DNA from: Nephromyces sp. MM_2019
Lineage: Eukaryota > Apicomplexa > Aconoidasida > Nephromycida
NCBI GenBank assembly: GCA_015657535.1
Contig: JADHZB010002040.1
Span: 1 to 64,000 of the forward strand
Direction of reading: 5' to 3'
DNA: 64,000 bases
Both the position numbers and the translations under genes were made by a program. Below, in pieces: positions 12,830 to 25,100 of this stretch (positions within the stretch are counted from its first letter, which is position 1; every line of letters starts with the position of its first letter). The notes beneath the pieces are model-generated. The model did not search any database, was not told the DNA's origin, and saw only the letters and a program-made list of their open reading frames with translations.

Positions 12830-13225
12830 CTTGTCGAATTTTTCTCGCGCTAAATACTAGAAAGAGGCAGCATCAGCGACTCTAGCAATGAGAATCATTC
12901 CAGTCACAATACTAGGAACTGATGCTGGGAACGGAGAATTCCCCCTTAGAATGGGCACACACAGGTGATTTTAAGAAAGTTGAACAAGTGCTGTAGCTAA
13001 TACTCTTCGAAAAAAAGTCGTTTCTTGCATACGCCAGAAAAAACGTCAAAACTTGCCTAAAGTGGAGACTTGATGACTAGTTTCCACAGGAATTGTTACA
13101 TTTGAAGTTATCCGCAAAATATCCAACTTTCGGGAGAAAAAAACGCCTTAGCTGTCGTAAGATTCATGGAATTCCTCTGCTCAGGTGCTGGGGTTTGTAT
13201 AGGAGCCGCTAGGATGAGCAGATAC
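12830..13225. other. Short intergenic stretch upstream of PRL
   Basis: Contains the presumed PRL 5' flank. Some minus-strand segments are open, but I could not tie them to flanking exons or to a known family. No convincing promoter motif is seen. Confidence 0.3.
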
Positions 13226-13463
13226 CTCTTGTTTTAGCGATTGAAACATCCAACATGCACACACGGAGATGAGGATCAAGGTCAAGCTTCTTGTAGCATT
13301 TATGTGCGTGGTGGGTGCTCCTCTAAATATTGGTCTACCTTCGAGCTGCTTGTCACCGTAGTATTGAGGCATGCCTCACCATCACCACAGAACGATGCTG
13401 CAAAAAGCATATCCTACCAACGTGGCCATCTATTTTTTTTAAGCAATTCATGTGCTTCTCTCT
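13226..13463 (-). CDS. Two linked candidate exons of an unrecognised protein
   Basis: Minus-strand exon 13463-13380 is preceded by a pyrimidine tract and CAG and followed by GTGAGG. A 57-base intron (13379-13323) leads to exon 13322-13226, which ends at GTATCT. Reading phase is kept across the junction. Together they encode about 60 residues including HMNCLKKIDGHVGRICF and CYKKLDLDPHLRVCMLDV. No start or stop was established and I do not recognise the sequence. It could belong to the three-exon candidate upstream or be a chance open segment. Confidence 0.3.
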
Positions 13464-13989
13464 CTGAAGATAAAAAATGGGGTTATCCCAAGGTAGATGT
13501 ACTTTAGGATGGAGACAGGGGGGGTTGGCGTTGGTGGGCATTGGGAGGAAAAAATTTAGGGGGAGGGTGATATGTGGAGATTCACAGGAAGAAATATGGA
13601 GGGAGAGAGATGGTGGGGAGAGACGCAGAGAGATATAAATACAGAGCATTAAATATAGAGATGGAGGGAAATGAAGAGAGTGGGAAAGAGCTGCATAAGT
13701 ACAGATGGAGATCTAGTATACAGAAATACTTAAAGATACAACCAGGACAAAAAACAAGCATACGCACAGACCTCCTAATAAAGCAAGTTGATCCTACAAA
13801 AGCCAAAAATAACCCACACACCTACTATTCTATTACACTTTCCCCTAAAATTCCAAAAAACACACACGTATCGCACATACCATCTCATGTACACACAGCG
13901 GCTGGCAAGCAGGGAAGTATTGTCATACAGCAGCCATTACGAATCCAGCGAAAATTAGATTCCGGCTAGCAACATAAATCAATTCTCCA

Positions 13990-14959
13990 TTAATGAGCCA
14001 TCAGAAGCAACCTGTGAAGAAAATATGAGGAAAATCCAAAAACTGGCTTTTTCTTCAATATCTTCACGCTTCGATAATCAAGAATCAAAAAAGAAAACCC
14101 CTTTTTTCCAATCTCACCGGAGAGACAAGGATATCTCCTTGCGTCAAAACATTCCAATAAGCTTAAGAAGAAAAAATCAAATATATATAAGCCCCACTAT
14201 AGTCATCACTCTAACAATGAAAAATTGCCCATTAAAGGCGCGTACCTCGTATAAACAGAAAACTGCTTTAACAGTAATACAATATTCCTCTGTACTTCAA
14301 TCCCGCGGAAGATTCCCTCAAAAATAGCATTAATATCCTCCGGAAAAATCGTCGATTTTATCGAAAGCAATTCCCCAAAAACCTCCAATCCTACGGTGTA
14401 CGTATACACCAATAAATTTCGGAAAAATCGAAGCACACTAAAAAAAAGCGGAAATAGCCCCCGTAAATCTATAGGGGAAAAAGGTCGCTCACACACACGC
14501 ACACACGCCCAGGAAAATACTTGTACTTCTCAATAAACGGCAAATAAAGCACATAATGTTAAATAAACGAGGAAACCCCCAGTTTTTTTTTAAGAGGGAA
14601 AATGCCACACATATGTACTCTCACGAAACCGTTCACTCAAAAAAAACACATATATATACATATATATTCAACAATCATCTAGTTACAAACACACAACCCG
14701 GCCTCACAAAACCAATAACTCACACACACATATATATTCAATAACCAACTTTTTCACAAGCACAAAAAGCACTAACAAAACCAATAACTCACATGCACTG
14801 GGAAAAACACTTGAATAATCAAATTTTGAGAAAGCAACCATCCCTAGAAATCTATACCAAAGGTAATCGAGAAACATCACAAAACTCACTCAATAAAACA
14901 GTGTTTCTGTCTCTACTTACGGGCATTTCAATAGAGGGAGAGCCTGTTGTGTTACTCAT
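13990..14959 (-). CDS. Small unrecognised three-exon protein, about 78 residues
   Basis: Exons 14959-14890, 14390-14246 and 14011-13990 join with matching phases and GT-AG ends (donors GTGAGT and GTACGC; acceptors CCGTAG and TTCACAG). The start is the ATG of MSNTTGSPSIEMP. The middle exon is a robust 47-residue helical-looking segment (LEVFGELLSIKSTIFPED, then NAIFEGIFRGIEVQRNIV). The last exon gives only LLLMAH before TAA, so the true C-terminus may lie elsewhere. There is no signal peptide or clear membrane segment. Upstream exons cannot be excluded, since the frame before the ATG is open for a few codons. Function unknown. Confidence 0.4.
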
Positions 14960-17900
14960 AGCCACTTGCGAATAAAGATTTCTACGAAAAGCTTAATAGG
15001 CTTCAGTGTGGACAATACGCTCAGGGAACACACATCTACTTTGTTGCTGAAAATTTCCTAAATTCAATATTATTGCTTCAACAAGCAAATAACACACAAA
15101 AAACGCCTGAACAATACAGCTCACGCGCTTGTGTGAACAACTGCAGACTGTTTGGGCAATCGCCTCCTCCAAATTTGTGGGTTATATACAACAGGATGCG
15201 GCAAGATGTCATTATTTCAAAAATCATAATCCATCCTATATATAGCGGGTAATGCGAGCTTAAAGAAGAAAAACAAATCTTCAACGCAAAAAGAAGCAAC
15301 AGCGCACACAGGTTCCCAAGAGACTAAACAAGAAATACGCTATCTTTTCCTCTTTGCAAATTCTTACTTCAAATCAAGCAACCCACATCTGCTCCCACGA
15401 GGCTATAGAGGTAAGACCACTATATCAACCATCCACGCACAAGAAAACAGTCAACAGGTACACACAAGCATCTCTAACCCCTAGTTATTACATAGTTAAA
15501 AAACGGCTTATTAAGCAAAAACAACCCAAAAAAACTCACATCAAATCACAGCCGCAGATAGGCAACTACGGGCCCCATAAATATACCGTACTACATCCAT
15601 GAAACTGATGCCAAAAGCTGTCTCTCCAATATCATTTCCGTTAAATACCATGGCACCAAAAAAACCGTAAAAAGACGAGCAATTTGAGAGGTTTTTACTT
15701 TTAAAGTCTCTCTACAGAGACATACCGAGAAGATTACATTGGAGGAAATATATTGAAGATTTGCTGCCCCTATGAGCTAATCACAAAAACCCATCAAAGT
15801 TCAAAAAACTGAAGAAAATAAGCCTTCATTCGTTACTCTCTAGAAAAGGATACAAATCTCATATCATTCGCTTATATTCAGATCAAAAAGACTTTGAAAA
15901 CAGAAAAAGTCCACTTCTTACGAAGCGCATCGCCTTCCACATTCCCTTTTGATAAAGTATGCACAAAAACGCCGGAAAAAAACAGGGCGTTTCTCAGCTC
16001 AATCTCTTGATGAATGCTAGTTATGCATTCAATGTCAAAAACCTAGCCGCATAGAGTTAACTACCAACATAAAAGCCAAAATAGCTACGAGTAGCTGCAA
16101 CCTCCAAATATAGGATGATTGGTTAACATGGTTTGAACATCTGGGCCAAACAAGATATAGCGAGGGATGATGACACCTGCGGATTTGACATCAACACGAA
16201 AGCAAGAATTGAGATAAGCAGTTGGCTCTCCCACCATCCTATGTGAAGAAGTCTTGCAAAAATAAAAGAAAAACTAGGGCGTTGGGCTTGTATTCCTCAA
16301 AAAAAGAGTATCGCGGTAAATGCGTTCACCTACACACACGCAGCGCTTTTTTATAAAAGAAAAAGAATTCGAGGGGGATCCTCGCAAGTACAGAGAATCG
16401 AATCAGCCGCAGTTCTCAAAAAATATAGAGGATATATTTTAAGCCACAGTAGATTTCGGCAGGAAGAAATCTGGATCTTTTTCCTTGAGAAGACTGCAAA
16501 AAGTTTTAGAAACAAAAGATAGATTAGCTCAAACAATGCCTATTGTAGCAGGGTGGGGAGATGGATGGGAAGTGGGGAGGGGAGTGGGGAGGGGNNNNNN
16601 NNNNNNNNNNNNNNNNNGGGGTGGAGGACGGCGCAGAAGATGGAATGGAGGATGGAGTAGAGGATGGAGTGGAAGGTGGGAAAAGGAATGAAGTAGAGGT
16701 GAATGAAGAAAAGAGAAAATGGAAAAAAACCGAAGACTGGTTAAGTAAAGATGATAGAATACGATCTCTACGTTCATAAAGAAGCCCTGATGCAAACTAA
16801 AAGATCAATACTCAATCTTTCCCAGTAAAAAATGAACGAAAATGCTACCACAATTATCTAAAATATTTGCCTCAAACCATGGTAAAAGCAAAGTATATCT
16901 TGCATGACTTGGAGATTCCAGCGATTTGCCAAACACAGCAAATCCTGGTGAATGCATAAAACCGCAGGAAAATTTCAAGGAAAAAAAATATAAACGACGA
17001 AACAGTAAAGAAGCGGCTGAATAGTTGAGTCGAAACGATGCGAGCTACGCAGGTCTAAAAGCGATGTTTCAAAACCACGTCTTTTTCATATAATTCATTT
17101 TTTTTACTTTTAATCTCATAGATTCAATTTTATCAACTAAAAAGCTTAACTATACCGCACTCTTTATATGAATGGATGCTTCTAAGCCAACACTCTATGT
17201 CTATGCTTTTTAGCATGTTTCGCGGTATTACCGTATGTTATTTAACCTTAGATTGGCAGCAGAAGCTAACTCATAAGGAGTGTACTACAAAACCCTTCAC
17301 ATAACTAGCAACTATTCGAAAAGTAAAGATAAATTCGAGGTTCCAAATATATGTAATCTGATTTAAATAACATATACTGGAAAACTAACAGCTAAATCCA
17401 AATTTGCTAGCTTAACATTAAATTGTATATTCTCACTGCAAAAAACGATTTATTTTAACATAAAAAGCGAGATATCAGCATACAAGGAGCTGTCTCTCCA
17501 GGGAGAATAAACACACAAGGTGTCGCACAGCCCATCATAGAAAAGATTCCCTTTTATTGCAATCCAAAAAACTCGCTAATGATAACAAAAATACAGCACA
17601 AAATGATAATCAAGATGAAGACGCGCTACGATGTGACGCAAAGACACGACTATCCTAACTTGCATAATGCTCATTATGCCCAATGAAATAGCATGATGAA
17701 ATTACCTACAAAAAGTACAAACCATGTTGAATGAGTTCTCAGAGGCAAAATCAAACTTTAAAAATAATAAAAAGAAAAAAAGGTGTCTTTAGTATCATAA
17801 CGTAAATAGACGCAATATCACAACACATGATAATAAGCTAAATCAGAGACACATTTGACTATAATCTGCAAGCAAGCATCATATGAACTTCACTCATCAA

Positions 17901-18780
17901 TAAAATATATGCAGATATACTCATCTAAAACTGCCCCGCTACTACAAACCGTATCCGCATCTTCTAGCAGACCGAGATGCACGTACACTCACATACTCCG
18001 CAATTTCAAGAATATCACGAGTAATGAAGATTAAATACCCCAAAACCGCACAAACGCTTAATTCTGAGCGGCAAATTTGTAAATCTAAGCTAATTCGTTT
18101 GAAAAATCATTACTTGAAAATATCTTATCAACACCAAAGAACCGGGGTAACGGCATACTCACTTAGCGCCTCCTTTTACTATCCAATATGCAATAAGATT
18201 ATCAAAAAAATGCGTGATGCAGGACCCGTTTCCCCTTTCCTAGCGCAGTTACCCTATGCAATTTATAGACATGCACCACCCCCACACCTATATCCGCTAT
18301 GAGTAAACCTAGTACCAAGCAGCGTAATTGGTACACTTCAGTATATCCCCAAACCCAAACAAAATCACTCTTACATCTCCCTATATCCCTAAACACAAGG
18401 TACACAACTGCAACATCCTCCTACACCGCTACTCTGCATCATACCAAATTATCGCCATTTAAGACGCGACAAATATTAAAAAAAAGACCGCATTTTAAAT
18501 ATATAATGATTTCTACGCATGCACATCACACTGTTTCAAACACGACAACTTCTGCACTTTGACACCAGATAACTAGCGGTCCCTTTTTCTATATGCAAAG
18601 CAATCATTTACGAGTATGTGCTAGAGTCAATCCTCTTAATGTTAAAATTTCAATATATATGCATATTTACCTAGCTGACGCGTTCTTAATAAGTGAAACC
18701 GTTCATTTGATTACAAATGAGAAGGTATACACGCATAGAAAAACCATCGGTCTGTCACCTTGTATCGCAGCAATGCTATG
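14960..18780. other. Unresolved region with scattered exon-like segments
   Basis: Several minus-strand segments with good splice-like ends are open in two frames at once, so the coding frame cannot be fixed without phase. Examples: near 16970-16890 (GFAVFGKSLESPSHARYTLL or, in another frame, DLLCLANRWNLQVMQDILCF); near 16265-16100 (MVGEPTAYLNSCFRVDVKSA or, in another frame, LLHIGWWESQLLIS); near 15700-15600 (MVFNGNDIGETAFGISFMDV); and near 18075-17945 (YLIFITRDILEIAEYV). They may belong to one long multi-exon gene upstream of 14959. I recognise no family. Confidence 0.3.
16540..16700. repeat. Purine-rich GGA/GGGGA minisatellite with assembly gap
   Basis: Units such as GTGGGGAGGG and GGATGGAGTAGA repeat on both sides of a run of 23 N (16595-16617). 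The gap is most simply a collapsed or unsequenced stretch of this G-rich repeat. Confidence 0.85.
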
Positions 18781-19130
18781 AGTTGGCTCATTTATGATAA
18801 AAGTGGTCGTCGAAACTGTCAAGATCACCTACGAAAGCGGGTATGGCGACTGCCGCAAGTGTATGAAAGGCCGAACATAGGAGGCTATCATTGATGGAGG
18901 GATGAACCGCGACGGGGAAGTTTACAGAGCACGGCATGCGCTATAAAACGTTGGGGAGGTAATTCTTATGGTACAGGCTAACTGAGGAGCAGGTGAGGTA
19001 AACAGCTTGGGCCCGTATCAACGCCACTATGTGTCCGCAGAATAAGCAATAAACGTGCGTATTGGCCCGGCACCATCAACACGTATACAGATCATATATT
19101 ATAAGCCCTATATGCATGGTGCGTGTTATT
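18781..19130. other. GC-richer non-coding flank of the repeat field
   Basis: Visibly richer in G+C than its surroundings. No long open frame, tRNA fold or splice-like exon stood out. Confidence 0.3.
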
Positions 19131-19565
19131 ACTCGGGCTGGTTAGGGTTAGTGGGTAATGATTACGGGGAGTACTTTGCGCTGTGTGCGGGTAATAGTGT
19201 CTATTGAATGGGTGGGTATCAGTAGTAGCAGTAGTAGTGGTAATAACTCCCTCTCAGCGGGGGCTCGGTCGTCGTGGGGCACAATATTAACTCTGTGACT
19301 AGTGAGTGGGTAGGTATTTACAGTAGATTTGTCGATGATGGGTGGGTAATATAGTATATCTTTTGCTTGTGGGTGATGACTTGATCATAACCCTCTGATA
19401 GTCGGCGAATGGGCTATAATAACTCTCTAGCCAGTGAGTAGGTGACATAGTAGTTCTTCGGTTGGTATGTGATGATAATGATAACCCTCTGATAGGGGGC
19501 GAATAGGCTATAATGACCCTCTAGCTAGCGGGTGATGATAGTCATGACCCTCTGATAGTTGGCGA
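19131..19565. repeat. Degenerate repeat field with recurring ACCCTCTGATAG
   Basis: The core ACCCTCTGATAG occurs near 19390, 19483 and 19547, each followed by GGCGA or GGGGGCGAAT. Copies of 'ggctataatgaccctctagc' and 'gtgagtaggtgacatag' lie between them with changes. Near 19140 a short TTAGGGTTAG stretch resembles two telomere units, too short to be called telomeric. No coding sequence is seen. Confidence 0.6.
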
Positions 19566-21320
19566 CTGGAGATCCCTTGACCAGTAAGTAGTCGGTATAT
19601 GTTCATTAAAGGCTGGGCTACCCCTTCGTTTAGTCCAAGTTTATGGTACAGATAAATAAGCATTACAACGATAGTATTCGGGGGCTTATATTCATTTATG
19701 ACTTGGAATAGCACAGATGAGAGTTTACATTTGTTTATGAAGGAGGGCACAGTTCGCCGTATTCGAATAGTTCCGTGTCATTCCAGGGGGATTTAGCTAG
19801 AATTTTAATGGTTTAATGCGGTTTAATCCTTGTACACATCAGTTTCTATGTCACTGTAATAAAATTTCAAGCTTTTTTTAACCTTTCAAGAGAACAAGCA
19901 ACTGAATTTTGAGGCAAATTGTTGTGCATACACAGTTGTCTCCTAGGTTATCGATAACTGAGAAGTGGCACAGGTGCGTATTAACGGCACAAACATATAT
20001 TTACCTAGAGACTGCCACAGGGATACAAAGTCACTTCGAATGTCTGCGGGAAATGATGAGAGAGCACCGCTTACTTGCAGTAGCTCCTGCTTGCATTTAT
20101 GTATTGAGTGGTTATTAAAAGGTAATTGATGTACGGGTTGGATTTTTTTATCGATAGAGCTATACACGTAGTGATTCAATTTCAGTGTACAACAGCTATA
20201 GCTTCATACTCTAATATGGTAATTAACACCGGTGGTAAAAGTAAGCATAGATTGTGTGGTAGAGCCAACCAGGATCTACGCTAAGGAATCGGGATAAAAT
20301 TCACTGAGACCTAGAGTTCGAGTTGCTAGTTCGTAGCTGAGTAAAGGATAAACTCAGGAGCCTTACCCACAAACGCTATACATATGAAGCGTCGTGAAGC
20401 ATAAATCCCAATAGCAAGTTTTAAAGACTGTAGCTATGGATATGGTAACGTATTAAGGAGTAGGTAACCACTAAAGATCAAGAGCGCAGGAAAGTGCACA
20501 TATTAGGTGATAATTTAAGACCCCACCGAAAACGTCTAGCAATAACGACTGAAACTCCCGATACGTCAGAGCGTACAAAAAATATAGGTAATTTGTAGTG
20601 CGTGATATCTGCATAAAAACTTCGTTGTCACTTTATGAGGGTTGAACTCCGATATATTGGCTACATCAAAATTATGATCCAAAACTGAACTTAAACTTTC
20701 TAACTATTATTCCATGTTTTGTGAAAGACTAAGAAACTTACAACAAACTTAGCTAGTGCTATATAAACTACAAAAAAATAAAGCTTTCGACCAACAGAGG
20801 GCATGTAAACAAATAATGAAAACTATGGGATACTTTTAAGAAGCGAGATAAAATTTCAATGATTCTTATATGAAATAATCATATTCTTCCATTGGAAGGT
20901 TTACCATAATATATACGTTGTTACAGGCGGAAAGATGAAAAATGAACTTCCTCCAATTAAAAAATATTTTATCTTTTTAGAACTATGTCTCAATCGTTTA
21001 ATCAAAGCTATCCTAAAAATGAAAATACCATGATCTATTTAGGTAATTTGTGCTCATAAGCGCCACAATATCATGAAGCTAACTGTACTAATTTTTTGGC
21101 GCTTTTTGAGAGATAAAGTATAGTCAGTTTATGAAAAATCATGACATTGTGATGTTGGCTTTGACGGATGGTAGCTTTACATTCAAGTTACGCAATGCTA
21201 CCGTTGGAGGTAGCTTCGGCGATGTGCATAGCGCACGGGTCTAAATTTACTTTCCATTGAATGGAGCTACTCGTGCCGCCAGCAATGGTGTTCCAACTGC
21301 GTTTTTGAGCATCTTTTTCA
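19566..21320. other. Intergenic, nothing recognised
   Basis: AT-rich sequence with only short open frames in all directions and no conserved motif, repeat array or RNA gene that I can support. Confidence 0.3.
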
Positions 21321-21353
21321 GCTAGCTACCTCCAGGAACCTTCCTGGTGCTTG

Positions 21354-21477
21354 TTAGCTACCTGACCAACCTCCCTGCTTCTTGTTAGCTACCTGACCAA
21401 CCTCCCTGCTTCTTGTTAGCTACCTGACCAACCTCCCTGCTTCTTGTTAGCTACCTGACCAACCTCCCTGCTTCTTG
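21354..21477. repeat. Four perfect tandem copies of a 31-bp unit
   Basis: The unit begins TTAGCTACCTGACCAACC and ends CTGCTTCTTG. It is repeated exactly at 21354, 21385, 21416 and 21447. A diverged copy precedes it (21322-21353, with TCCAGGAACC) and another begins at 21478 (TTAGCTACCTCCACAAACC). Four identical units between diverged flanking copies suggest recent expansion. Confidence 0.95.
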
Positions 21478-21481
21478 TTAG

Positions 21482-21997
21482 CTACCTCCACAAACCTTCC
21501 TTCCCCACCCCAAACCTCCACCCCTTCTTCGTAGGCAAATGCAAAGCAATCAGCGTATCCGTAAACAAACCCTGCTCGTCGCTCAACAGTGCGCTTGCAG
21601 CGTGCGTATTGGGCTCCTTTTGGTTATAAACGCAAATACCACCCCGAAAAGGTGTATGAATCGCGAGCCGCGGAAAAATAGCGCTCCATGACACGCTATA
21701 TTGCTCTGAGCTATTTAGTAGTACCTCTCTTTGGAGGGGCGAGCAGAGGATTTATAACTAGCCGCAGTTACCCCTTTTCTGCGGGGAAATTTCACGTGAG
21801 GCGATAGCTACAAAGCGATGTTTATGCTCGTGGCGAAGCTTATCTCCTTTTTCCTTATCCCGATGCCTTCCGACCTTCGCTAAAGCGCCAACTTGCGGTG
21901 ATTCATACTTCGACCCCCACGAAAGTAAAACCCGTCCTGTGTCTTCCACTAGCATCTCCTCCTTGGGTTCTCGCTTCTTTCTTTTTTTGCCTCTCAC
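21482..21997 (-). other. Two adjacent open segments of uncertain status
   Basis: Minus-strand open frames at 21694-21482 (including GGICVYNQKEPNTHAASALL) and 21997-21758 (basic, including MLVEDTGRVLLSWGSKYES) have higher complexity than the surrounding DNA. They are in different frames, separated by stops, and match no family I know. They could be exons, or a decayed gene beside the 31-bp array. Confidence 0.25.
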
Positions 21998-22139
21998 TTC
22001 TGTCTATCGGTGACCTTTACTTGTGCTCCGGAGGCTTTGCGACGCTGATGATTTCCAGTTATAAAAAAGGGGATATAATACGCATATGTGAGTATTTCTT
22101 TACAACGATTTTTGGGTTAGTATATATGTAGCAAATTAG

Positions 22140-25100
22140 ATGATGAGCAGACCCAAAATTTTTCAAAGCTCATTCATGATTAAATACTGAATCGTGATAT
22201 TTCATTGAGATGTTTGCTTTTTTGCGACCCCTTTTCCTGTTTGATTTGTGAGATGGAAGTGCTCTTCTTTTTTAAGAATTTCCCTTGGAACTGGAATGGC
22301 AAACTCATTGGAGGGCTTTTTTTAATGCATTTTGTTCCAGTTTATATCCAGGAATTTATACTTCCTCAATGCGTACTTTAGTATTTGACAGTGCTCTTTT
22401 TGCTGACTTGGTTGAATATTAACTATTCCCAGCTTTTTTTAGTTATATCAGTGGAATCAAAATTTTATCTGTAAGTTTTTATGTCTATTTTTACCTTTTC
22501 TTCATTTAAGTGTATTCTTATGCTTGTGAGCCGTGAGACCGGCATAAGTGTTGCTGATCATAGTCTTTTCACAGTTTTTGAAGTGCTTTATGTTTACTTT
22601 TTGTGATTATTCTGGGCTTTGTATGACGAAAAAATAACTAGATTTGGGCTAAACTCCAAATTTTAGTAGCGTTGGTAATACTACTCTCGTTCATTTTACG
22701 TCGTTCCCTTCGTGTCGGCGAAAGCACGTTGTGGAGATTTTCTGGTTTTGCCTGAAAATTAGATGTTTTGCTACGATCCTACTTCCTGGCTGTTCATCTT
22801 GTTGAAGAACTGAAGGCACTGTTTCTTCAATGTAACAATAGCCTGATAAACTATGCCGCATTGAACTGCGCGCACTATGTTCTTCGAGCTTTGTAGAGAA
22901 TGCTCTACTATGCTCAATATGATGCAGTGTATTTGTGTACTTGGATACGCCTTCAACCATTGATGGCATCATGTACATATATACTCTCGTCATACGAAGC
23001 TGTGAATGTCTCGGCGAATATTTATTGTCTTTCCGAATATGGAACTTGACATAGCGATTAGCCAGACAAACAATGAGGAAGTATTTCGTGAATGAGAGTG
23101 AGTTGACTACGCGATGATGACTATAAATCTTTGGTAAACTGAGAAGCCTTCAGAATATGAAAATTGCCCTTGTATGTAAGTATGTGTTTTTGGCTCTAGT
23201 TTATGTGACTACTTGTTTATAGTATTGCTAATACTCTTTGTATTTGCGTTGCGTTTCAAAACGGTGCTAGCTTCCTGCTATGTGTGCTCTAGCTACGCTG
23301 TCTTGATTATACATAATGAAGGTGTATGGAATTCGCCTGTGGATAACATGGTAGAGCTGCATTAATGCAAAAATCGATTCGTTGTATTAAGAGTTACATG
23401 CTAATAATTTGTTGAAAAGCGATCTATCTTCCATTTTTTTTACCTTTCAAAAATATCCTTGCGGTTATACTCTGAGAAATTTAAAGCCACTGGTAATCCG
23501 TGTGCTGATAGGCTGCTGATGTTTTAAAGGGAAAATTTTTGTAAGTTCGTTTGCAGAATGATTTGCTAGTCATAGTTGCAAGCATTATTTCTCATTGCAT
23601 TTTTTTTGTTTATAATATACATGCGAAGCTATGCAATTACTAATTTAATATAATTTTTACGCCTGCAGATACTAGTGTTGTGCTTTTCCCATGACAGAAA
23701 TTCTGGCTTTTATATAGATGAAGCGAAGAGGGGAAACTATCCAAGCAAGATATAAACCAAGGCAGCTTTTGAGGCTTTAGTTGTAGACTACCATTTTTTC
23801 ATGTATTCCGATGCGCGATATTTTTTTTGTAGAGCTGCATTGGGGCATGTTCTGGTGAAGCTTTTTGCGGGTTCAGACTTGAGTACTTCATCAACTGTAG
23901 CATTTCCGCAAGCTTTCCGTTGTATTCTTTTTCTGAGTAGTTTGTCCGCTTACTTGTGCTGGATTTTTTTAATTCATTTAGATATGATAAGGCACTCTCT
24001 GTGGAACTGCAAAGTTATATGGTAATACGATTGAGGCATTTGGTCTCAAATTTTCGCCTTCTACGCAAGACGTAGGTTATCCATGTAGTCGTAAATTTCT
24101 TCTGGAATTAAGATTTTTCTGGGATAGAGTTTCAGAGCATTGATATCATCACGTTTAAGCCCTGGCAAACTCTACCTCTTTTGCTTCCAAACCTGTATTT
24201 TTCATTTATAGTTTGCTTGAACTAGTTGCATAATTTCACAAAAAAAATACTGCCTTGTCTGTCGTTCTATTTTATTAACGGCCGCTCCGTGCAGTCTCTG
24301 TTATCCAAGACGCTTGATTAGTTTTATTTAGTAGTTTGCTGGATCTGCAGTCTGAGCCGGCGCCTCAAACTTTGTTTTTTTTGGCTTTATGTCTTCGTTG
24401 TGTGCGATCGAAATAGAAAACATAGCATAGTCAGGAAACTGTTGCCATAGCAGCGTGTATTTCTCTGGTCCCGGTAATATACATTTGTCTTTATATTATG
24501 CATCTTGAATCGTTGAGGCAACCTTGAAGCGAAAACTCTGGCATTGTCTTTGTTCCCATGAGTGCCAAGGTGAGAAACTCTTGCCGATATTCCTTTTTGA
24601 TAAGCATTATCTGGACTCATTAACTTGTGCTACAATATAGGATTGCATAACTATTTGTTGCTGGTTAACCCGATCAATTATGTATTCATCGCTGCTTATC
24701 ATGAGCATGTATTCACTGCTTATACCGATTAAGTAAGCTCTCACCATTGCTTTTCTGGAATAGCTATCCACTGATGATTGCTCATCCCTAGCTGAAGGAG
24801 TTTCGTACATGGAAATCTTTCGTGTCCGATATTGGCCACCTCAATCGTTTAATGTACTATCCTGAAGTAATTGTTACAAAATAAGTAGGCTGAATTATGA
24901 AGGTGGAGCAAGCTCAATTCGCTGAAAAGCTGCCTTTAGCGACATTTTTTATCTTAAAATATTCGCCGAAGTTTTTGTTTCGACATGGTCGCGTTAGATA
25001 TTACAGTGGCCTCATCCATGCATTCGACATGCAAATTCCATTGAGTTGTACCGATTAAGCAGCAAGGCTACACGCATGGCGGCGTGATAACCATAGCGTG

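Noticed and set aside
12850..12900. Minus-strand MILIARVADAASF, resembling the first residues of the SNARE Sec22.
   Set aside because: Only about six residues match, the conserved GLPL that follows is absent, a stop comes at once, and downstream sequence is the PRL gene on the same strand.
19138..19160. TTAGGGTTAG as an interstitial telomere.
   Set aside because: Fewer than two full units; expected by chance in G-rich sequence.
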